Counted from the first letter of the stretch, positions 24,045-36,960 are shown. The stretch: DNA of 64,000 bases from Dugong dugon (GCA_030035585.1 CM057475.1:486001-550000), one strand, 5' to 3'. The notes: generated by a model from the letters alone, not told the origin. A program made the numbers and translations.

Positions 24045-24194
24045 TGCACTTAAGTGACTGGTTCTGCACTCAACAACCAGCCAAAAGGTTGGCACCTTGA
24101 ACCCACAAAGAAGCGCCTTGCAAGACTAACATGGCAATCTGCTTTCGAAAAGTATACCCTTTGAGGCAGAATTGACTAGACGCCAACTAACAGC

Positions 24195-24227
<33 letters not shown>

Positions 24228-24228
24228 A
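24045..24228 (+). mobile_element. Degenerate AfroSINE-like copy with (AG)n tail
   Basis: 'aaccagccaaaaggttggcaccttgaaccca' is followed by 'atggcaatctgctttcgaaaagtata' and 'gaggcagaattgactagacgcc', a decayed long-form SINE. It is followed by an (AG)n microsatellite at 24193-24228. Confidence 0.65.
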
Positions 24229-25022
24229 GACTTACATACTCTGGCAAGAGAGAAGAATTCTCCTCTTCCAGAGTTTTAGGTGTCTGCCCACCTGCCCACC
24301 TCTCTCCTTTCCAGACCCTCTTTCCCACTAGATATGAGGGAGGGCTTCTCTTGGAGCTGTTTCCGTCTACAACTGGTATGTAGTTATGAGATTTGGGCTC
24401 ATTTAATTTCAGCCTCTGGAATGTTCATACTTTACGTTCTGGTTTCCACCCGCAGCCACCTTCAACAATTTCCTTTGCAGAGTCCTTAGATAGCTGTCCC
24501 ATGCTTTTGTCCAGACACTTAGTTGTCAGATGTCAGCATAGCCCACCAGGGGAAGTGATTGTTGTGGTTAGGGGGAGAGGGACTGTACAACTGAAGGAGC
24601 TGCAAGATCTGGCTAACTTGTGTGAGCAGGACGGGGGTGTGCTTAGGAATGAATGCTGAAGGTACTGAATCAGGGAGGAGTTTAATATAAAGTTGGGTCA
24701 AGGAGAGTTTGTTGATATGAGGGAACTCTCCTCTAACAAGGATTTATTGCCATAGCAAGGCTGTGGAAATGGGTTTAATATGCTGCTGGGATTGCTCTTG
24801 GAAGCTTGGAAAAGGCAATGGCCCATATTCTATGAAATAGAAATGCCAGGACTCTTATGTCAGATGTTGGAAGACGGCATAAAAGTCTCCAATATGTGGG
24901 TATGCCAGAGTTAGTTTCTATAAGACCATTTCTTGGAGGTCCTGAAGGACAGCCATTTTATCAAATCAGTAAGGAATGCAGAGTTGCAGGGATCACCAGC
25001 AACACTGAGCTTACTGATATCT
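24229..25022. other. Single-copy non-coding stretch
   Basis: No recognised repeat or gene. Confidence 0.4.
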
Positions 25023-25252
25023 ATTCTCTGTAGGGGGTCCCTGGGTGCCACAAACAGTTAAGTGTTTGACTAGTAGCTGAAAGTATGGCAGTTTGAATCC
25101 ACCCAGAGGCATCTCGGAAGACAGGCCTGGTGATCTGCTTCTGAAAGGTTACAGCCTTGAAAACCCCATTAAGTAGTTCTACTCTGCATACATGGGGTCG
25201 CCATGAGTCCAAACTGACTTGACAGCAACTAACAACAAAACCAATCTCTGTA
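25023..25252 (+). mobile_element. Long-form AfroSINE with target-site duplication
   Basis: The body is 25033-25242, sense, a variant head 'gggtccctgggtgccacaaacagttaag' with 'tggtgatctgcttctgaaagg' in the middle. The flanks 'attctctgta' (25023-25032) and 'aatctctgta' (25243-25252) differ at one position. Confidence 0.88.
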
Positions 25253-26004
25253 TGCTCATGTTGTTAGTGAGAGCTGGGCTGCCTAGTAGCAATGCAAATA
25301 ATGAGAGCCCAGCACAACAGAGGCCGGCTGGAAGTACTTAACTGTCAGAAACAAGGTGTGTGTAATTGCCATAATGGTCGGCGGGTCAAAGTATTAGTTA
25401 TCTATTGGAGCATACAAATTATCCCAAAACTTAGCAGGTTATGAGATAAATGGAAAAATATTCAGCTCCTGCTGATAAATTTGGAACTACATATAGATTT
25501 TGGTATGGCTCAACATAGTTTTAAGACGAATGACTGAACTAGAAAATTTAAATAACAAGCACAGGTATTAAAAGAGATTTTTTGTTTATTGATGATATAA
25601 TGGCGTACTTGGCTACAAGGCAAATGTATCCAAATCAATGCTTTCTCTCCAACGTAGACAGAAGGGTCTAAAAGTGGCAAGGGTGGGAGGGACATACCAT
25701 TGTCTTTCCCCTACTTCTTGACTACACCAGATTGTCTCCAAAACTATAAAATGTTTAGGAAAACATTGTTTTGACCAGAACAGCAAAGGACCTATATGAA
25801 GAAAACTAATGTATTAAATTAAATCAAATGAAACTTGAATAAGCACAAAAAATATGGCATATTTCCAAATGGCAAGTCTTATCAAGTAAATGGAAGTCCC
25901 CCAAAACTGATACATGAATGTAATGCAGTTAAAATATTTACATAGTTGTTGAACTGTATACAGTAAAATTAAGCTACAAATAGTACAATAGATAACAAAG
26001 AATG
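25253..26004. other. Single-copy AT-rich stretch
   Basis: No repeat family or gene recognised with confidence. Confidence 0.4.
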
Positions 26005-26206
26005 TTGTTCTTGTTAGGAGCCACCAAGTCGAGTTTTGACTCATACAGACCCCATTTGACTGCCCCATAGGGTTTTCTAGGCTGTAATCTATATGGGAGT
26101 AGACCACCAGGCCTTTCTCCCACGGAGCTGCTGGGTGGGTTTGACTTGCCAACCTTTCTTTCCATTAGCAGTCAAGCACTTAACCATTGCAACACCAGGG
26201 CTCCTT
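26005..26206 (-). mobile_element. AfroSINE, long form
   Basis: Antisense copy from 'gttcttgttaggagccaccaagtcgag' to the complement of the head, 'cttaaccattgcaacaccagggctcc'. Confidence 0.88.
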
Positions 26207-26491
26207 TACCAAAGGATAGACAAGAAAAACACAAAAAAGCTGGATAGTAACAGGTGTCTGCCTCATCAAGTAACAGAAAAAATGAATATTACATAGCATT
26301 GAAACTGACAAACAGTGAAACAGAAAATCTACTAAGAAATCACAGTAACCATTAATCCAAAGGTAGTATTTCAACTAAAGAAAAATTACATTTATTTAAT
26401 AAATGGTACTGACTCAACTGATCGTTCTAGGAGACAAAGCTTGCAAAAATGTGATACAAAAACAATAGATTTGGAAAATTATGTGAAATGT

Positions 26492-26680
26492 AGATGACAA
26501 GGAATTAAAAAGACCAATTGTCATCATGTCGATTCCAACTCATAGAGACCCTACAGGACAGAGTAGAAATGCCCCATAAGGTTTCCAAGGAGTGGCTGGT
26601 GGACTACAACTGCCTGTCTTTCGGTTAGCAGCCAAGCTCGTAACCACTGCACCACCAGGGCTCCCAGATGACAAGGATTA
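26492..26680 (-). mobile_element. AfroSINE, short form, with target-site duplication
   Basis: The body is 26508-26665. It is flanked by 'agatgacaaggaatta' (26492-26507) and 'agatgacaaggatta' (26666-26680), identical except for one A. A relatively recent insertion. Confidence 0.92.
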
Positions 26681-27449
26681 ATAATAATTTCCATTTTACA
26701 CAAGAAGGACAACAGTTAAACGCTTGAAAATGAACAATGAATTCAAACGGACCATTCAGAGCAAATCCACATGCCCACTAAACATAATCAAAGTTGTTAA
26801 AAAACACCGATAGTTAAGAAAATATCAAAGTACCAGTGAAACTGGCACAATTTAAAAATCGGCCCCACCTATGGCTGCCTGGGCTGTGGGGAGAAGGATG
26901 CCCTCAGACATGGCTGGAAAGGTGCATTATGACAGCCTTTAGGGGAAAGACAAGGACATGGCTCTATACTTTCAAAACAATCTTTGAACTGGAAATCTCA
27001 CTCTTTAGAATCTATCCCTCAGAAACAAATCCTGTAGTATACAAACGATGGTTATTGCTAATAATGGCAAAAAATTGACTACCTATTGATGGTTGAATGA
27101 GAGATAATTTATGGTAAAGCTACACCATCAATAAAATTAGGGAGTCATTAGAATGAAAAAGAGTTGTAGTGGTTGAGTAGGAGAAATCTCTGTGAAGTAT
27201 TATGGAAGGAGAAAAATCAAGGTGCAGAGAAGTATACACAAAAGGAGCCCATTTGTGTAAAACAACAGCAATTGTTTGAATATGTTTGAATACCTGTTTA
27301 GGTTTATGTGTGTGCGTAAATGAGCAGAAGAGAATGCATATATGTCTGTGTGTGCTTGTTTAAGCAAGGATAAGATAGACTACTCACCAGACGGTTCACA
27401 TCAATTACCTTGGATTCACCTGTGGGAAAGGACTGGGGGAGGAGAGTTA
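26681..27449. other. AT-rich stretch, part possibly old L1
   Basis: About 26820-27330 resembles a decayed L1M 3' region on the plus strand ('ctatccctcagaaacaaatcctg', then 'aataatggcaaaaaattgactacc'). No gene recognised. Confidence 0.35.
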
Positions 27450-27815
27450 GAACATGCAGGAAGAGTGGACTTCAAAAGCATGGATGATACGTGTTTCCAT
27501 TTTAGTAGTGTTATGTATGAGACGAACAAATCTGTCTTAAAAGAAGTACAGCCAGAATGTTCCTTAGAAGTGAGGATGGCTTTGCATATGTGATTAGGAG
27601 GACCAGTCCCTACAGAAGGAAATAATGCTTGGTAAAGTACAGGGTCATCAAAAAAGAGGAAGACTCTCCATGAGATGGATTGACACAGTGGCTGTAACAA
27701 TGGGCTCAAACATAGCAACGATTGTGAGGATGGCACAGGACCAGGCAGTGATTTGTTCTGTTGTACATAGGGTCACTGTGAGTCAGAACTGACTTGATGG
27801 CACCTAACAACAGCA
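27450..27815 (+). mobile_element. RTE-clade LINE 3' end
   Basis: ORF C-terminal sequence is recognisable as 'aagaagtacagccagaatg', 'aggaccagtccctacagaagg' and 'aaaaagaggaagactctcc'. The RTE 3' UTR follows: 'cacagtggctgtaacaatggg...gtcactgtgagtcagaactgacttgatggcacctaacaacag'. The terminal 40 bp is the sequence that AfroSINEs also carry at their 3' ends. Confidence 0.85.
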
Positions 27816-29887
27816 TGTATACGTCTAGATAATGTGTACTGTAATTGTTATCATCTATTTGAATTATTTGTGTAAATATGAGTTAAAACTTAGAAGACTC
27901 AAAAATGTTAGTGAAATATCTAATGACTTACAGAGAATGAAGACAGACTGTCCCGTGAAAGAAGGGGCGAGAGCAGCGTGGGTAGAGTGTGACCAAGTTC
28001 CCAGCAGATCTGCTTGTGAACCTGCGACTGTCTCTGTGTGTCCCAGCAGAGAAATGTCGGGAAGGATACACGTGTGTGTCTTTTAACATCGGACACCTTG
28101 GGGGAGCAAGAGAAAAACATACATGAGGGTGGGACTCTGTTTATAACTTTTTCATTATACAGATTTGTATTCTTAGACATGTAATAAAAAATTTCATAGC
28201 TTTGGAAATTAATAAACAACATAGATATACATTTTGAAAAGTTTTTGTTAGATATTTTTTAAATAGGTGAAAATTCTCTTTAATGACAGATACAAAAATT
28301 TTAATCACTGGAAGAAGAGCACAGCACAGACAGTACTTAATCCAAACCAGTGGATTTCTTGCTTGTTCTTGGAGCCAATGAGCTCCTCTGGTCTCTATTC
28401 CTGGAAAGGAACAAAAATAATTTGGGGAGGGTCAGTAGAGTTACCCCTCCAACATCTCTTGCAAGCACACGTCTACAGCTAAATGAAGAAGGCTGGACAC
28501 CATGTGCAATTCACTAAGTAACTCATGCACCACTAGAAGCTTCTCTTTCCCTGATAGGCTGCTACCGCCTCCTCCCCACATTGCCCCACTGGATAACCCA
28601 CCCTTGTATATTCTATAGTCTTTTCAGGACTGAACATAGAGAAGTTAACGGGGAAGATAGCTTTTAAGAAGAAAGATTTTGGTCAAAAGATTTCAGGAAG
28701 CAGCATCTCACCAGCCAGCCTCTCCCCAACCTGGGAATGCCAACCCCTCCCAGTCTGATACCTCAGAGAATCTCTGATTGTCCTTTTGGATCCTTAGGAG
28801 ACTGCAGAATTCCCCCTGCCTGAAAGCCTTCACTGACCTTTCTCTCTGATGCTGTCCTTCTCAGGAGCCATCTCTTTGTCACTGTGAGAAATACACACAG
28901 GGCAGCCTGCGGATGGAGGTGCCCATCCTGGGGGCCCTGCCCTCCCTTCCTCTGCCCCTGAAGGCTTTGCTGTGACACTTGGGGTCTCATCCCCCAGGGA
29001 GATGGACACACTTCTGTCACATCCAGGGCCTCCCCAGACCTGGGACTTGATGCTGCAGCTGAGACTTGGGCTTTTTGGCCGCTATTGAGTCTGGGCCTGA
29101 ATCTGCCCCTTCCCATCCTCACCTTTGATCATCTGTCCTTGCTGTTCTCTCTGAGTTTAGAAGACTGCCCTCCCTTTTGCTCCTATGTTCTCAGTCGGGC
29201 TTTTTCTTCTAGTTCTTTGATCTCACGACAGGTCAGGTTATACCACAGAAAAAAGAAAAAAATGAGCAAGTTTGATTGATACGTCAAAAACCGGAGAGTA
29301 CAACTTGTTTTAAAAGAGAAAAAGTTCCGAAGCTCTACCCCTTACCCTAGGAGATGCTGTACAGGAATTATCCAGTAAGTACCAGATCGACTCTTGGCTT
29401 AGGGCTTTATCCCCACTGCTAACCTGCAGGCAGGTTTCCCCACAGCCTGCCGTCTCTCTGGTTCCTTCTATTGCAAAGAACTCAGTGACACCCCCTTCAG
29501 CATCACACCTCCCTTACAGCTGTCGTTGCAGAGGCCCTTCTAAGCCTCCCAAGTCCCACTGAAATACCATTTCTCTTTCCCTACTTACACTGTGCTCATC
29601 CTCAGGTCTGAGACCTCACCATCCAGATGAGGCCTGTCCTCTCCTCTCCTGGGCTAGGGGAGACTCAGAGCGGACCTGGTGTCTGCGGTCAGCTGTCCTG
29701 GGGCTTATTCCATCCAGGTCCCCCGATGATTGGAGCTCTCCATGCCCTTGGGGTGGGTGGGTGCGGGGCACATGGGCTGGTATAAAGGATCTTCCAGGGG
29801 AGCTGGGTTAAAGGAGACTGAATGGAGGTCTCTCCCGAAGGGCCTAATTTCCAGCCCAAAGGCCCTGCTCCTCCCAGTCCCAGGGTG
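27816..29887. other. Single-copy non-coding stretch downstream of the FAM170-like gene
   Basis: No repeat family is recognised over most of this stretch. It includes the 3' flank and probably the 3' UTR of the FAM170-like gene (just below 29888). No canonical AATAAA appears on the minus strand within about 600 bp of the stop; only a variant GATAAA sits near 29405-29410. Confidence 0.4.
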
Positions 29888-30737
<850 letters not shown>

Positions 30738-30773
30738 CTGAGAATAGAGAGTAAATTTACATGAGCTCTCAGT

Positions 30774-30931
30774 GCAATGGGGGCATAGTGGTTAAGTGTT
30801 ATGGCTGCTAACCAAAAGGTCAGCAGTTTGAATCCACCAGGTGCTCCTTGAAAACTCTATGGGGCAGTTCTACTGTGTCCTGTAGGGTCGCTATGAGTCA
30901 GAATTGACTGGACAGCAACGGGTTTTTTTTT
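30774..30931 (+). mobile_element. AfroSINE, short form, in the intron
   Basis: Sense copy, opposite to the host gene, with 'catagtggttaagtgttatggctgctaacc' and 'cagcagtttgaatccacc'. Its tail is 'gctatgagtcagaattgactggacagcaac'. Flanks 'tctcagtg' on both sides suggest the duplication. Confidence 0.9.
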
Positions 30932-31944
30932 CTCAGTGTGCTGAATCCTCATCTCTGATCCCAAGGCTCTGGTCTCAGGGAACCCTGGAGGCCTCTCTGT
31001 CACCACCATCCTCCACCTCTGCAGACCCCATGGTTTCTTTCTTCTTCCCCAGGGACCCTCCATCCTTTGTGGGCATTGCTGTGGAAGACAAAGTCTCCTT
31101 TGTAAAGTGGCACTATTTATAGTACTTTATGAAAAACGTTATTTTTCTTTAATTACACATTTGTTGAATTCCAATGGATTTGTTCCTTTGGAACTTAGAA
31201 ATGACCTCATTCCCCTGAACCTTCATAATAAGTGTGTGACTTCATTGAAAGAAGTTTTCTATGAAGGTGTTTTCTTAATAAATTTAGAATGTAGACACTC
31301 AAACAGGAGCAATGCTCACCTTTTTAACCTCTTTTTACTAAAAGGCTATTTTTAGAGAAGTTATACTTAACGAGAATAATGTTTATATTAGTTAACACTC
31401 TTACATGTATACCTCTTCCTTGTACCCTTCTTAACTAAGCCACAGTAGAAGATTAAAATTGCTTTTCTCGGATTAGAAGCCCACGTCCTTACTAGATGAA
31501 CTACTCCTTCAGGGTGTCGCAGAAATAGATGTGCGTATCTGAGAACCTTGACGCCACAAACCTCAGACAGACAACACACAACCACCTCACCTGGGTGTGT
31601 CTTGGTGGGTTGTCAATATCAACCTAAAGGTCTATGTATATTTCTGAATATGAGGGAAGGACTGGAGAGTTCAAGATGCAGAAAGAGATGGAGATAGGTT
31701 GTGTGTGTTGGATGCAGGGAAAGTTCCAGAGAGAGACACAAGATGGACAGGAGGAACCTCCCAGGAGTGTGTTATAGGGATAGAGACCAACAAGGGAGCA
31801 GAAAGCAGGGCTCAGCCACCGGAAGGGCAGAATAAGGCAGCAACAGAGAAGACAAAGGGTGGGGGGGGGGTGGCAAACTAGCTGGAGAAAGGGTGAAGAA
31901 CTAGGAATGATAGCAGAAACTGAGGTTAGCTATAGCTGGAATTT

Positions 31945-32290
31945 TAAAATTCTTTCCTGATGGACCTTGAAAACATCATCCTGAATGACATAAGTCACAA
32001 AAAGACAAATACTGTATGATCTTACTTATATGAAATAAGCAAATATATAGAAACCAAAGATTATTGGTGGTTGGAGGGAGGGGAAAAGGGGAAGTTTTTC
32101 CCTAGGGGGCATTGAGGTTATGTTATGGTCATAGAATGATTTGGAAAAGGATAGTGAGAATGGTTACATAACATGAAGAGTGTAATTAATATCACTGAAA
32201 CATACATGTAGAAATTGTTGAGTTGGTATATTTTATGTATATTTTCACCACAATAAAACAAATAAAAGTTTGAGATTTAAAAAAAAAATC
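31945..32290 (+). mobile_element. 5'-truncated L1 3' end
   Basis: Contains the L1 3' phrase 'caaatactgtatgatcttacttatatg', 'ttggtggttggagggagggg' and an A-rich end after 'aataaaagtttgagattt'. About 345 bp, non-coding. Confidence 0.7.
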
Positions 32291-32894
32291 TACCCTAGAG
32301 CTATCTTTGCTTTGGAGGGTTGTTAGGTCCTCGGGAAAAGATGGACAGGAGGCCTTGGAGGAGAAGGGAAATCGCCGGAGCTAGGGAGGCAGAGCCTTCC
32401 CAGACCTTCTGCTTGAGTCCAGGCCGAAGGCTGTCACAGCTCACAGTGACTGGGAACTCTGGATGAGTGTGCGGTACTGTGCTCCCCCCTCCACCCACTC
32501 CCAAAACCTCCCGATAAATTTTATATGTTTTCTTAATTCACATGACATATTAATTCAATCTCATTAAAAAATCGGGTACAAGTCTCTGTAACCACCCTTC
32601 TCCCTGCTCGCTTTCCATTAACAAAGCAGAGGAGTTCACAGATCTGAACAACTGAGTGACTTATCGACTCCTGTTATGGAAAGCCTCTCAGATCATAGAA
32701 GAATTCTATAGTTCTCTTACGTATTTATTCCTTCATTTATTTATTCACATTACAAATTCTTGTTGTCTACTAATTGACAGGAGTTTTTTTCAAGTGAAAG
32801 CCTCAGTGATCCCCTCTGGTCCTGGTGTCCAGGGGATATCAAACCCCTTGCTGCCCAGCAACCATCAGTGACCGAATTTTCCTCCCACCCTTAC

Positions 32895-32940
32895 CTCGAG
32901 TCTTAGGGAAAGTCCTCTTCCTCACATATTGCTGCTCCAT
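32895..32940 (-). CDS. FAM170-like gene, exon 1
   Basis: The minus-strand ATG at 32940-32938 has a strong Kozak context (A at -3, G at +4) and opens 15 codons, MEQQYVRKRTFPKTR, plus one base. A consensus donor 'G|gtaagg' then follows at 32894. The single leftover base fits exon 2 exactly: G+AG gives Glu, then 'VSTQEEHTTQ'. A short basic first exon before a long second exon suits this family. The frame agreement, start context and donor all come from the sequence; that this is the true first exon is an inference. Upstream of the ATG I see no in-frame start nearby. Confidence 0.6.
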
Positions 32941-33169
32941 CCTGGCTGGGTGAAGATGAGCCAACAAGGATGGTCACCAGAAAGATGTTTGTCCTCGTCC
33001 CAGTTAGAGATGATGTCCCAAACTCTCACAAGCTGGGGACTCCGATGTAGGAATCACTCTGTGATTTGGTCGCTTAAATCGCTCTCCCACAAGGAGACCT
33101 CAGATCAACAACCTCTCCAAAGAGCAGTTAGGATCTGAGTGAGCACCAAGGCTTCCAGCAACCTCTGTG

Positions 33170-33189
33170 TGACATCATCACTGACATCA
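33170..33189. promoter_or_regulatory. Tandem CRE-like sites upstream of the FAM170-like gene
   Basis: Two TGACATCA octamers at 33170-33177 and 33182-33189, spaced 12 bp apart and about 230 bp upstream of the start codon. Each is the cAMP-response element TGACGTCA with the CpG decayed to CA. CREM/CREB sites are typical of post-meiotic testis promoters, and FAM170 genes are testis-expressed, so a promoter role is plausible. No TATA box is obvious. Inference only. Confidence 0.35.
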
Positions 33190-33439
33190 CTCAATTCTGA
33201 GGGCCCAGTATGAGCCTAAACACAGTAACAAGAAAAAATATGGCAACTGTTGTGGCAGGAGTTAGGAGGTTGGGAGGAGGGAAATTATATCTTAAAAAAG
33301 AATTGAAAGTTTTCCCTCAAAGAGATTGTCATCCATGGGGAAGTGAACTGTGGGTTCAAGGAATAGCAGAGTGTGATAAGCCATTGTTTCTCCCAAAACT
33401 CTCCTCTGACACTGAATCACATCTCTCCAGCCCTGGAAA

Positions 33440-33785
33440 CACAATGTCCACTCCAAATACCTCTCAGGTCTCCTTTGCCTCTTAGGCTTCGCACAGGCTG
33501 TTCCCTCTGACTGGTAGACATTCTCTCCCTCTTTACTAGTTCCTCCTCCATGGTACCCAGTCTGTGCTCCTGCTTTATGTCTTCAGAGCACCTAATAATC
33601 CTCCATCATAGCACTCCTCCTGGTTCACAGGAGATGCTTATTTTCAAATTTATGTCTTCCAAATGGACTATAAATAACTTGGGGACTAAGATGGGGTCTG
33701 CCTCGTATTTGGCAGTCCCAGAAAGTGGGACAGTGCCTAACCCATAGGAGATACTCAATATACATGTGTTGATGAAATGAATGAA
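33440..33785 (+). mobile_element. L2-like ancient LINE 3' end
   Basis: Ends with 'gacagtgcctaacccataggagatactcaatatacatgtgttgatgaaatgaatgaa', a clear relative of the L2 3' end. Upstream it includes 'ttccctctgactggtagacattctctccctctttacta' and 'cctaataatcctccatcatagcac'. Confidence 0.65.
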
Positions 33786-34334
33786 GACTCCTCCAAAAGA
33801 CCCAGCCTTCCTAGGCATCCAGTGCAAAATGGAGTTTTATGATCTGTTTCCTGGAGGCACTGTCACTCAGTGGTGGAGTCTCGGCCACTCTCTCTTGACC
33901 TTCTGACTCTAAGCCCCAGGAAATGTTACTGTGAAGCTCCTCGGCCCATCCGCATTCTTCTCCCTTTGAGCCACTAAAAAAAGGGTAGGATTACAGCATC
34001 ACAGAAAAGCACTGAGATTCAGGACCTCCATGGTCAACCTGCCTGGGAGGCTTAGGAGAGCCTTTGGGGAAAATCCCACAGTCCTCTGCCTGGTGTGGAT
34101 CTCTGCTTTTGTCCTGGAGGACATTTAGAAAAGGACCAAGAAAATTGTTGAAACAATTTGAGGAAGGGTTTAGGAAGTTTTGGTTGGTAGGCCGAGGACA
34201 GCCTGAGGACTTTAAGGAAAACAGAAGCTGTCAACATGGGGAGGAGAGGGGCTCCTTTCATGTGGCTGCAGAGGGTAGAACAGAGACGAGTGGTTAGAAA
34301 CACAAAAAAAACAGTCTCCTAACCATCCACTCAT
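33786..34334. other. Single-copy non-coding stretch
   Basis: No recognised repeat or gene. Confidence 0.4.
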
Positions 34335-34500
34335 ATTTCCAAGTTTAGGTCAAGCATCACTTCCTGGTGGAAGCCTTTCCTGACCGTACACTTGGTAGAA
34401 TTTCCCACCCCCTGCTCTGCACTCTATTGCAGTTAACAAACGCTTCTGCCACAACTCGGAACAAACTTGATTGCAGTTACTTGGATTTGCAAAAAATGGC
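34335..34500 (+). mobile_element. L2-like fragment
   Basis: 'ggtcaagcatcacttcctggtggaagcctttcctgaccgtac' is the usual L2 phrase 'cctggaagcattccctgacc' in decayed form. Confidence 0.6.
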
Positions 34501-34518
34501 CACACATTCTCCTTTCTC

Positions 34519-35968
34519 TATATCCATGCATTTATTTGTTTATTTAGTTTTTTTGTACTTCAGGTGAAGGTTTACAGAACAAATAGTTTCTCATGAAACA
34601 GTAGTACACATATTCTTTTATGACATTGTTTAACAACCATATGACATGTCAACCCTCTCCCTTCTCAACATTTTTTTTGGTGAAAATATACATAACCAAA
34701 GATACACCATTTCAAAAATTTCTACATGCACAGTTCAGTGACATTGATTACATTCTTCCAGTTGTGCTGCTATTCTCACTTTAGATAAAGGTTTACAGAA
34801 CAAAATAGTTTCTCATTAAACAGTTAGTACACATGTTGCCCTATGACAATGGTTAACAACCTCACAACACATCAACACTTATCCTACTCAACCTTTAGTT
34901 CCCTATCACCAGCTTTCCTGTCCCCTTCTGCCTTCTAGTCCTTGTCCCTGGACTGATGTGCCTCATTAGTCCCATTTGGTTTTATGGGGCTGTCCACTCC
35001 CAGGCTGAACGGTGAACCTTGGAAATGACTTCACCACTGAGCTAAAAGGGTGTCTGGGGGCCATACTCTTGGGGTTTCTCCAGTCTCCTTTAGGCCAGTA
35101 AATCTGGTCTCTTTTTGTGTGTGTGTGAGTTAGAATTTTGTTCTACGTCCTTCTCCAGTTCTGTCCAGAACCCTCTGGTGTGATCCAGGTCAGAGCAGTC
35201 AGTGGTGGTAGCCAGGCACCATCTAGCTGTACTGGACTCAGTCCAGTGAAGGCCTTGGTAGCTGTGGTCCATTAGTCCTTTGGACTAATCTTTTCCTTGT
35301 ATCCTGTTCTCTTCACACTCCCTTGCTCCCGAAGGGATGAGATCAGTGGAGTATCTTAGATGGCTGCTCACAGGCTTTTAAGACCCCAGACACTACTCAC
35401 CAAGGTAGAATGTAGAACATTGCCTTTATAAACTGTGTTATGCCAATTGAGCTAGATGTTCCCCAAGACCATGGTCCCCATAGCCCTCCGCCTAGCAATT
35501 CAGTCCCTCAGGGAGTTTGGATGTGTCTATGGAGCTTCCGTGACCTTTCCTTGTACAAGTTGTGCTGGTTTCCTCAGTATTGTGTAGTGTCTCACCCTTC
35601 ACCCAAGATATCACTTATCTATTGCCTATTTAGTATTTTACCCCACCCCTCGCATCCCTGGTAACCAAGATAGATTGTTACTTTTTGTGTGTGAACTTTT
35701 TCATGGGTTTTTACAATAAAGGTCTCATACAATATTTGTCCTTTTGTGATTGACTTATTTCACTCAGCATAATGTCCTCCAATTTCATCCATGTTATGAG
35801 ATGCTTCACAGATTCATCACTGTTCTTTCTGGTTGCATAGTACTCCATTGTGTGTATGTACCATAGTTTGTTTATCCATTCATCTGTTGATGGGCATTTA
35901 GGTTGTTTCCATCTTTTTGCTATTGTGAACAATGCTGCCATGAACATAGGTGTGTATATCCATGCATT
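34519..35968 (-). mobile_element. 5'-truncated L1 with 14-bp target-site duplication
   Basis: The element is 34533-35954, antisense, flanked by an identical 'tatatccatgcatt' at 34519-34532 and 35955-35968. It holds a 3' UTR and the last part of ORF2 ('ccattgtgtgtatgtaccatagtttgtttatcc' region). The sequence departs from the longer copy at 38385 exactly at the right duplication, the mark of 5' truncation during insertion. Its 3' UTR carries the duplicated 'aaggtttacagaac...ctcat(t/g)aaacag' module at 34564 and 34784. Confidence 0.92.
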
Positions 35969-36121
35969 CTTATATGACTTTGCAGCTCCTTTTATCAAGA
36001 GCAGGAGTCTTTCTCCAGTCTTGAATTGGAACCGATCTATGATTACTTTGGCAATTAGGACAGTACCAAGACTGATGGAAGCAGAGACTTGAAATGGGTA
36101 GACACACTGGGGCTTGCCCTC

Positions 36122-36308
36122 TTACCAAAAACCAAACCCATTGTCATCAAGTATATTCTGACTCATAGTGACCGTATAGGACAGAGTAGAACTGCCCTAT
36201 AGGGTTTCCAAGGCTGTAATCTTTACAGAAGCAAACTGCCACATCTTTTTCCTGTGGAGTGGCTAGTGGATTCCAAGTGATGTCCTTTCCATTAGCAACC
36301 AAGTGTGT
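36122..36308 (-). mobile_element. AfroSINE, long form, decayed head
   Basis: Antisense copy from 'accaaaaaccaaacccattgtcatcaag' through 'ctgtaatctttacagaagc' to 'ttccattagcaaccaagtgtg'; the tRNA-like head is lost or mutated. Confidence 0.85.
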
Positions 36309-36960
36309 GATATTAATGATATTGTTGGATAACTTCCGCATTTTGTTGAATCACCTTTCTTTGGAATGGGCTCAAATATGGATCTCTTCCAGTCGGTTGG
36401 CCAAATTTCTTGGCATATACGAGTGAGCACCTCCAGCGCTGCATCTGTTTATTGAAAACATCTCAGTTGGTATTCACTCAGTTCTTGAAGCTGTTGTTTT
36501 TCCCCAATGCCGTCAGTGCAGCTTGGACTTTTTTCTTCTATACCATCAGTTCTTGGTCATATGCTACCTCCTGAAATGGTTGAACATCAACCAATTTTTT
36601 AGTACAGTGACTCTTTTCTTTCCATCTTATCTTGATTCTTACTGTGTTGTTCAATATTTTGCCCATATAATTCTTAAATATTGCAGCTTGAGGCTTGAAT
36701 TTTTTCTTCAGTTCTTTTAGCTTGAGAAATGCGGCGTGTGTTCTTGCCTTTTGGTTTTCTAACTCCAGGTTTTTGCACATGTCATGATAATACTTTACTT
36801 TGTCTTCTCGAACTGCACTTTGAAATCTTCTGTTCAGTTCTTTTACTTTATCATTTCTACCATTTGCTTTAGCTCTTTACATTCAAGCACAAGTTTCAGA
36901 GTCCCTTCTGACATCCATTTTGGTCTTTTCTTTCAGTATAAGGACTGTATTTTAGGGGAC
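36309..36960 (-). mobile_element. RTE-clade LINE, reverse-transcriptase N-terminal part
   Basis: On the minus strand the broken translation reads an RTE-like 'IRWKE' upstream, then 'DVQPFQEVAYDQE', then a decayed 'W..DWKRSIFEPIPKKGDSTKCGSYPTISL', equivalent to the 'P.dWk.s.i.PI.KKG.....c.nyR.I.L' motif of RTE and Jockey-type reverse transcriptases. The open stretch at 36538-36780 covers the upstream half. Decayed. It abuts a SINE on one side and a full-length L1 on the other. Confidence 0.75.

Larger units (their letters stand above)
30738..32894 (-). other. Intron of the FAM170-like gene
   Basis: A 2157-bp GT-AG intron (donor GT at 32894-32893, acceptor AG at 30739-30738), phase 1: exon 1 ends with one base (G) and exon 2 supplies AG. 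It contains an AfroSINE (30774-30931) and an L1 3' end (31945-32290). The remainder is unassigned, with a G10 run at 31861-31870. Confidence 0.6.
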
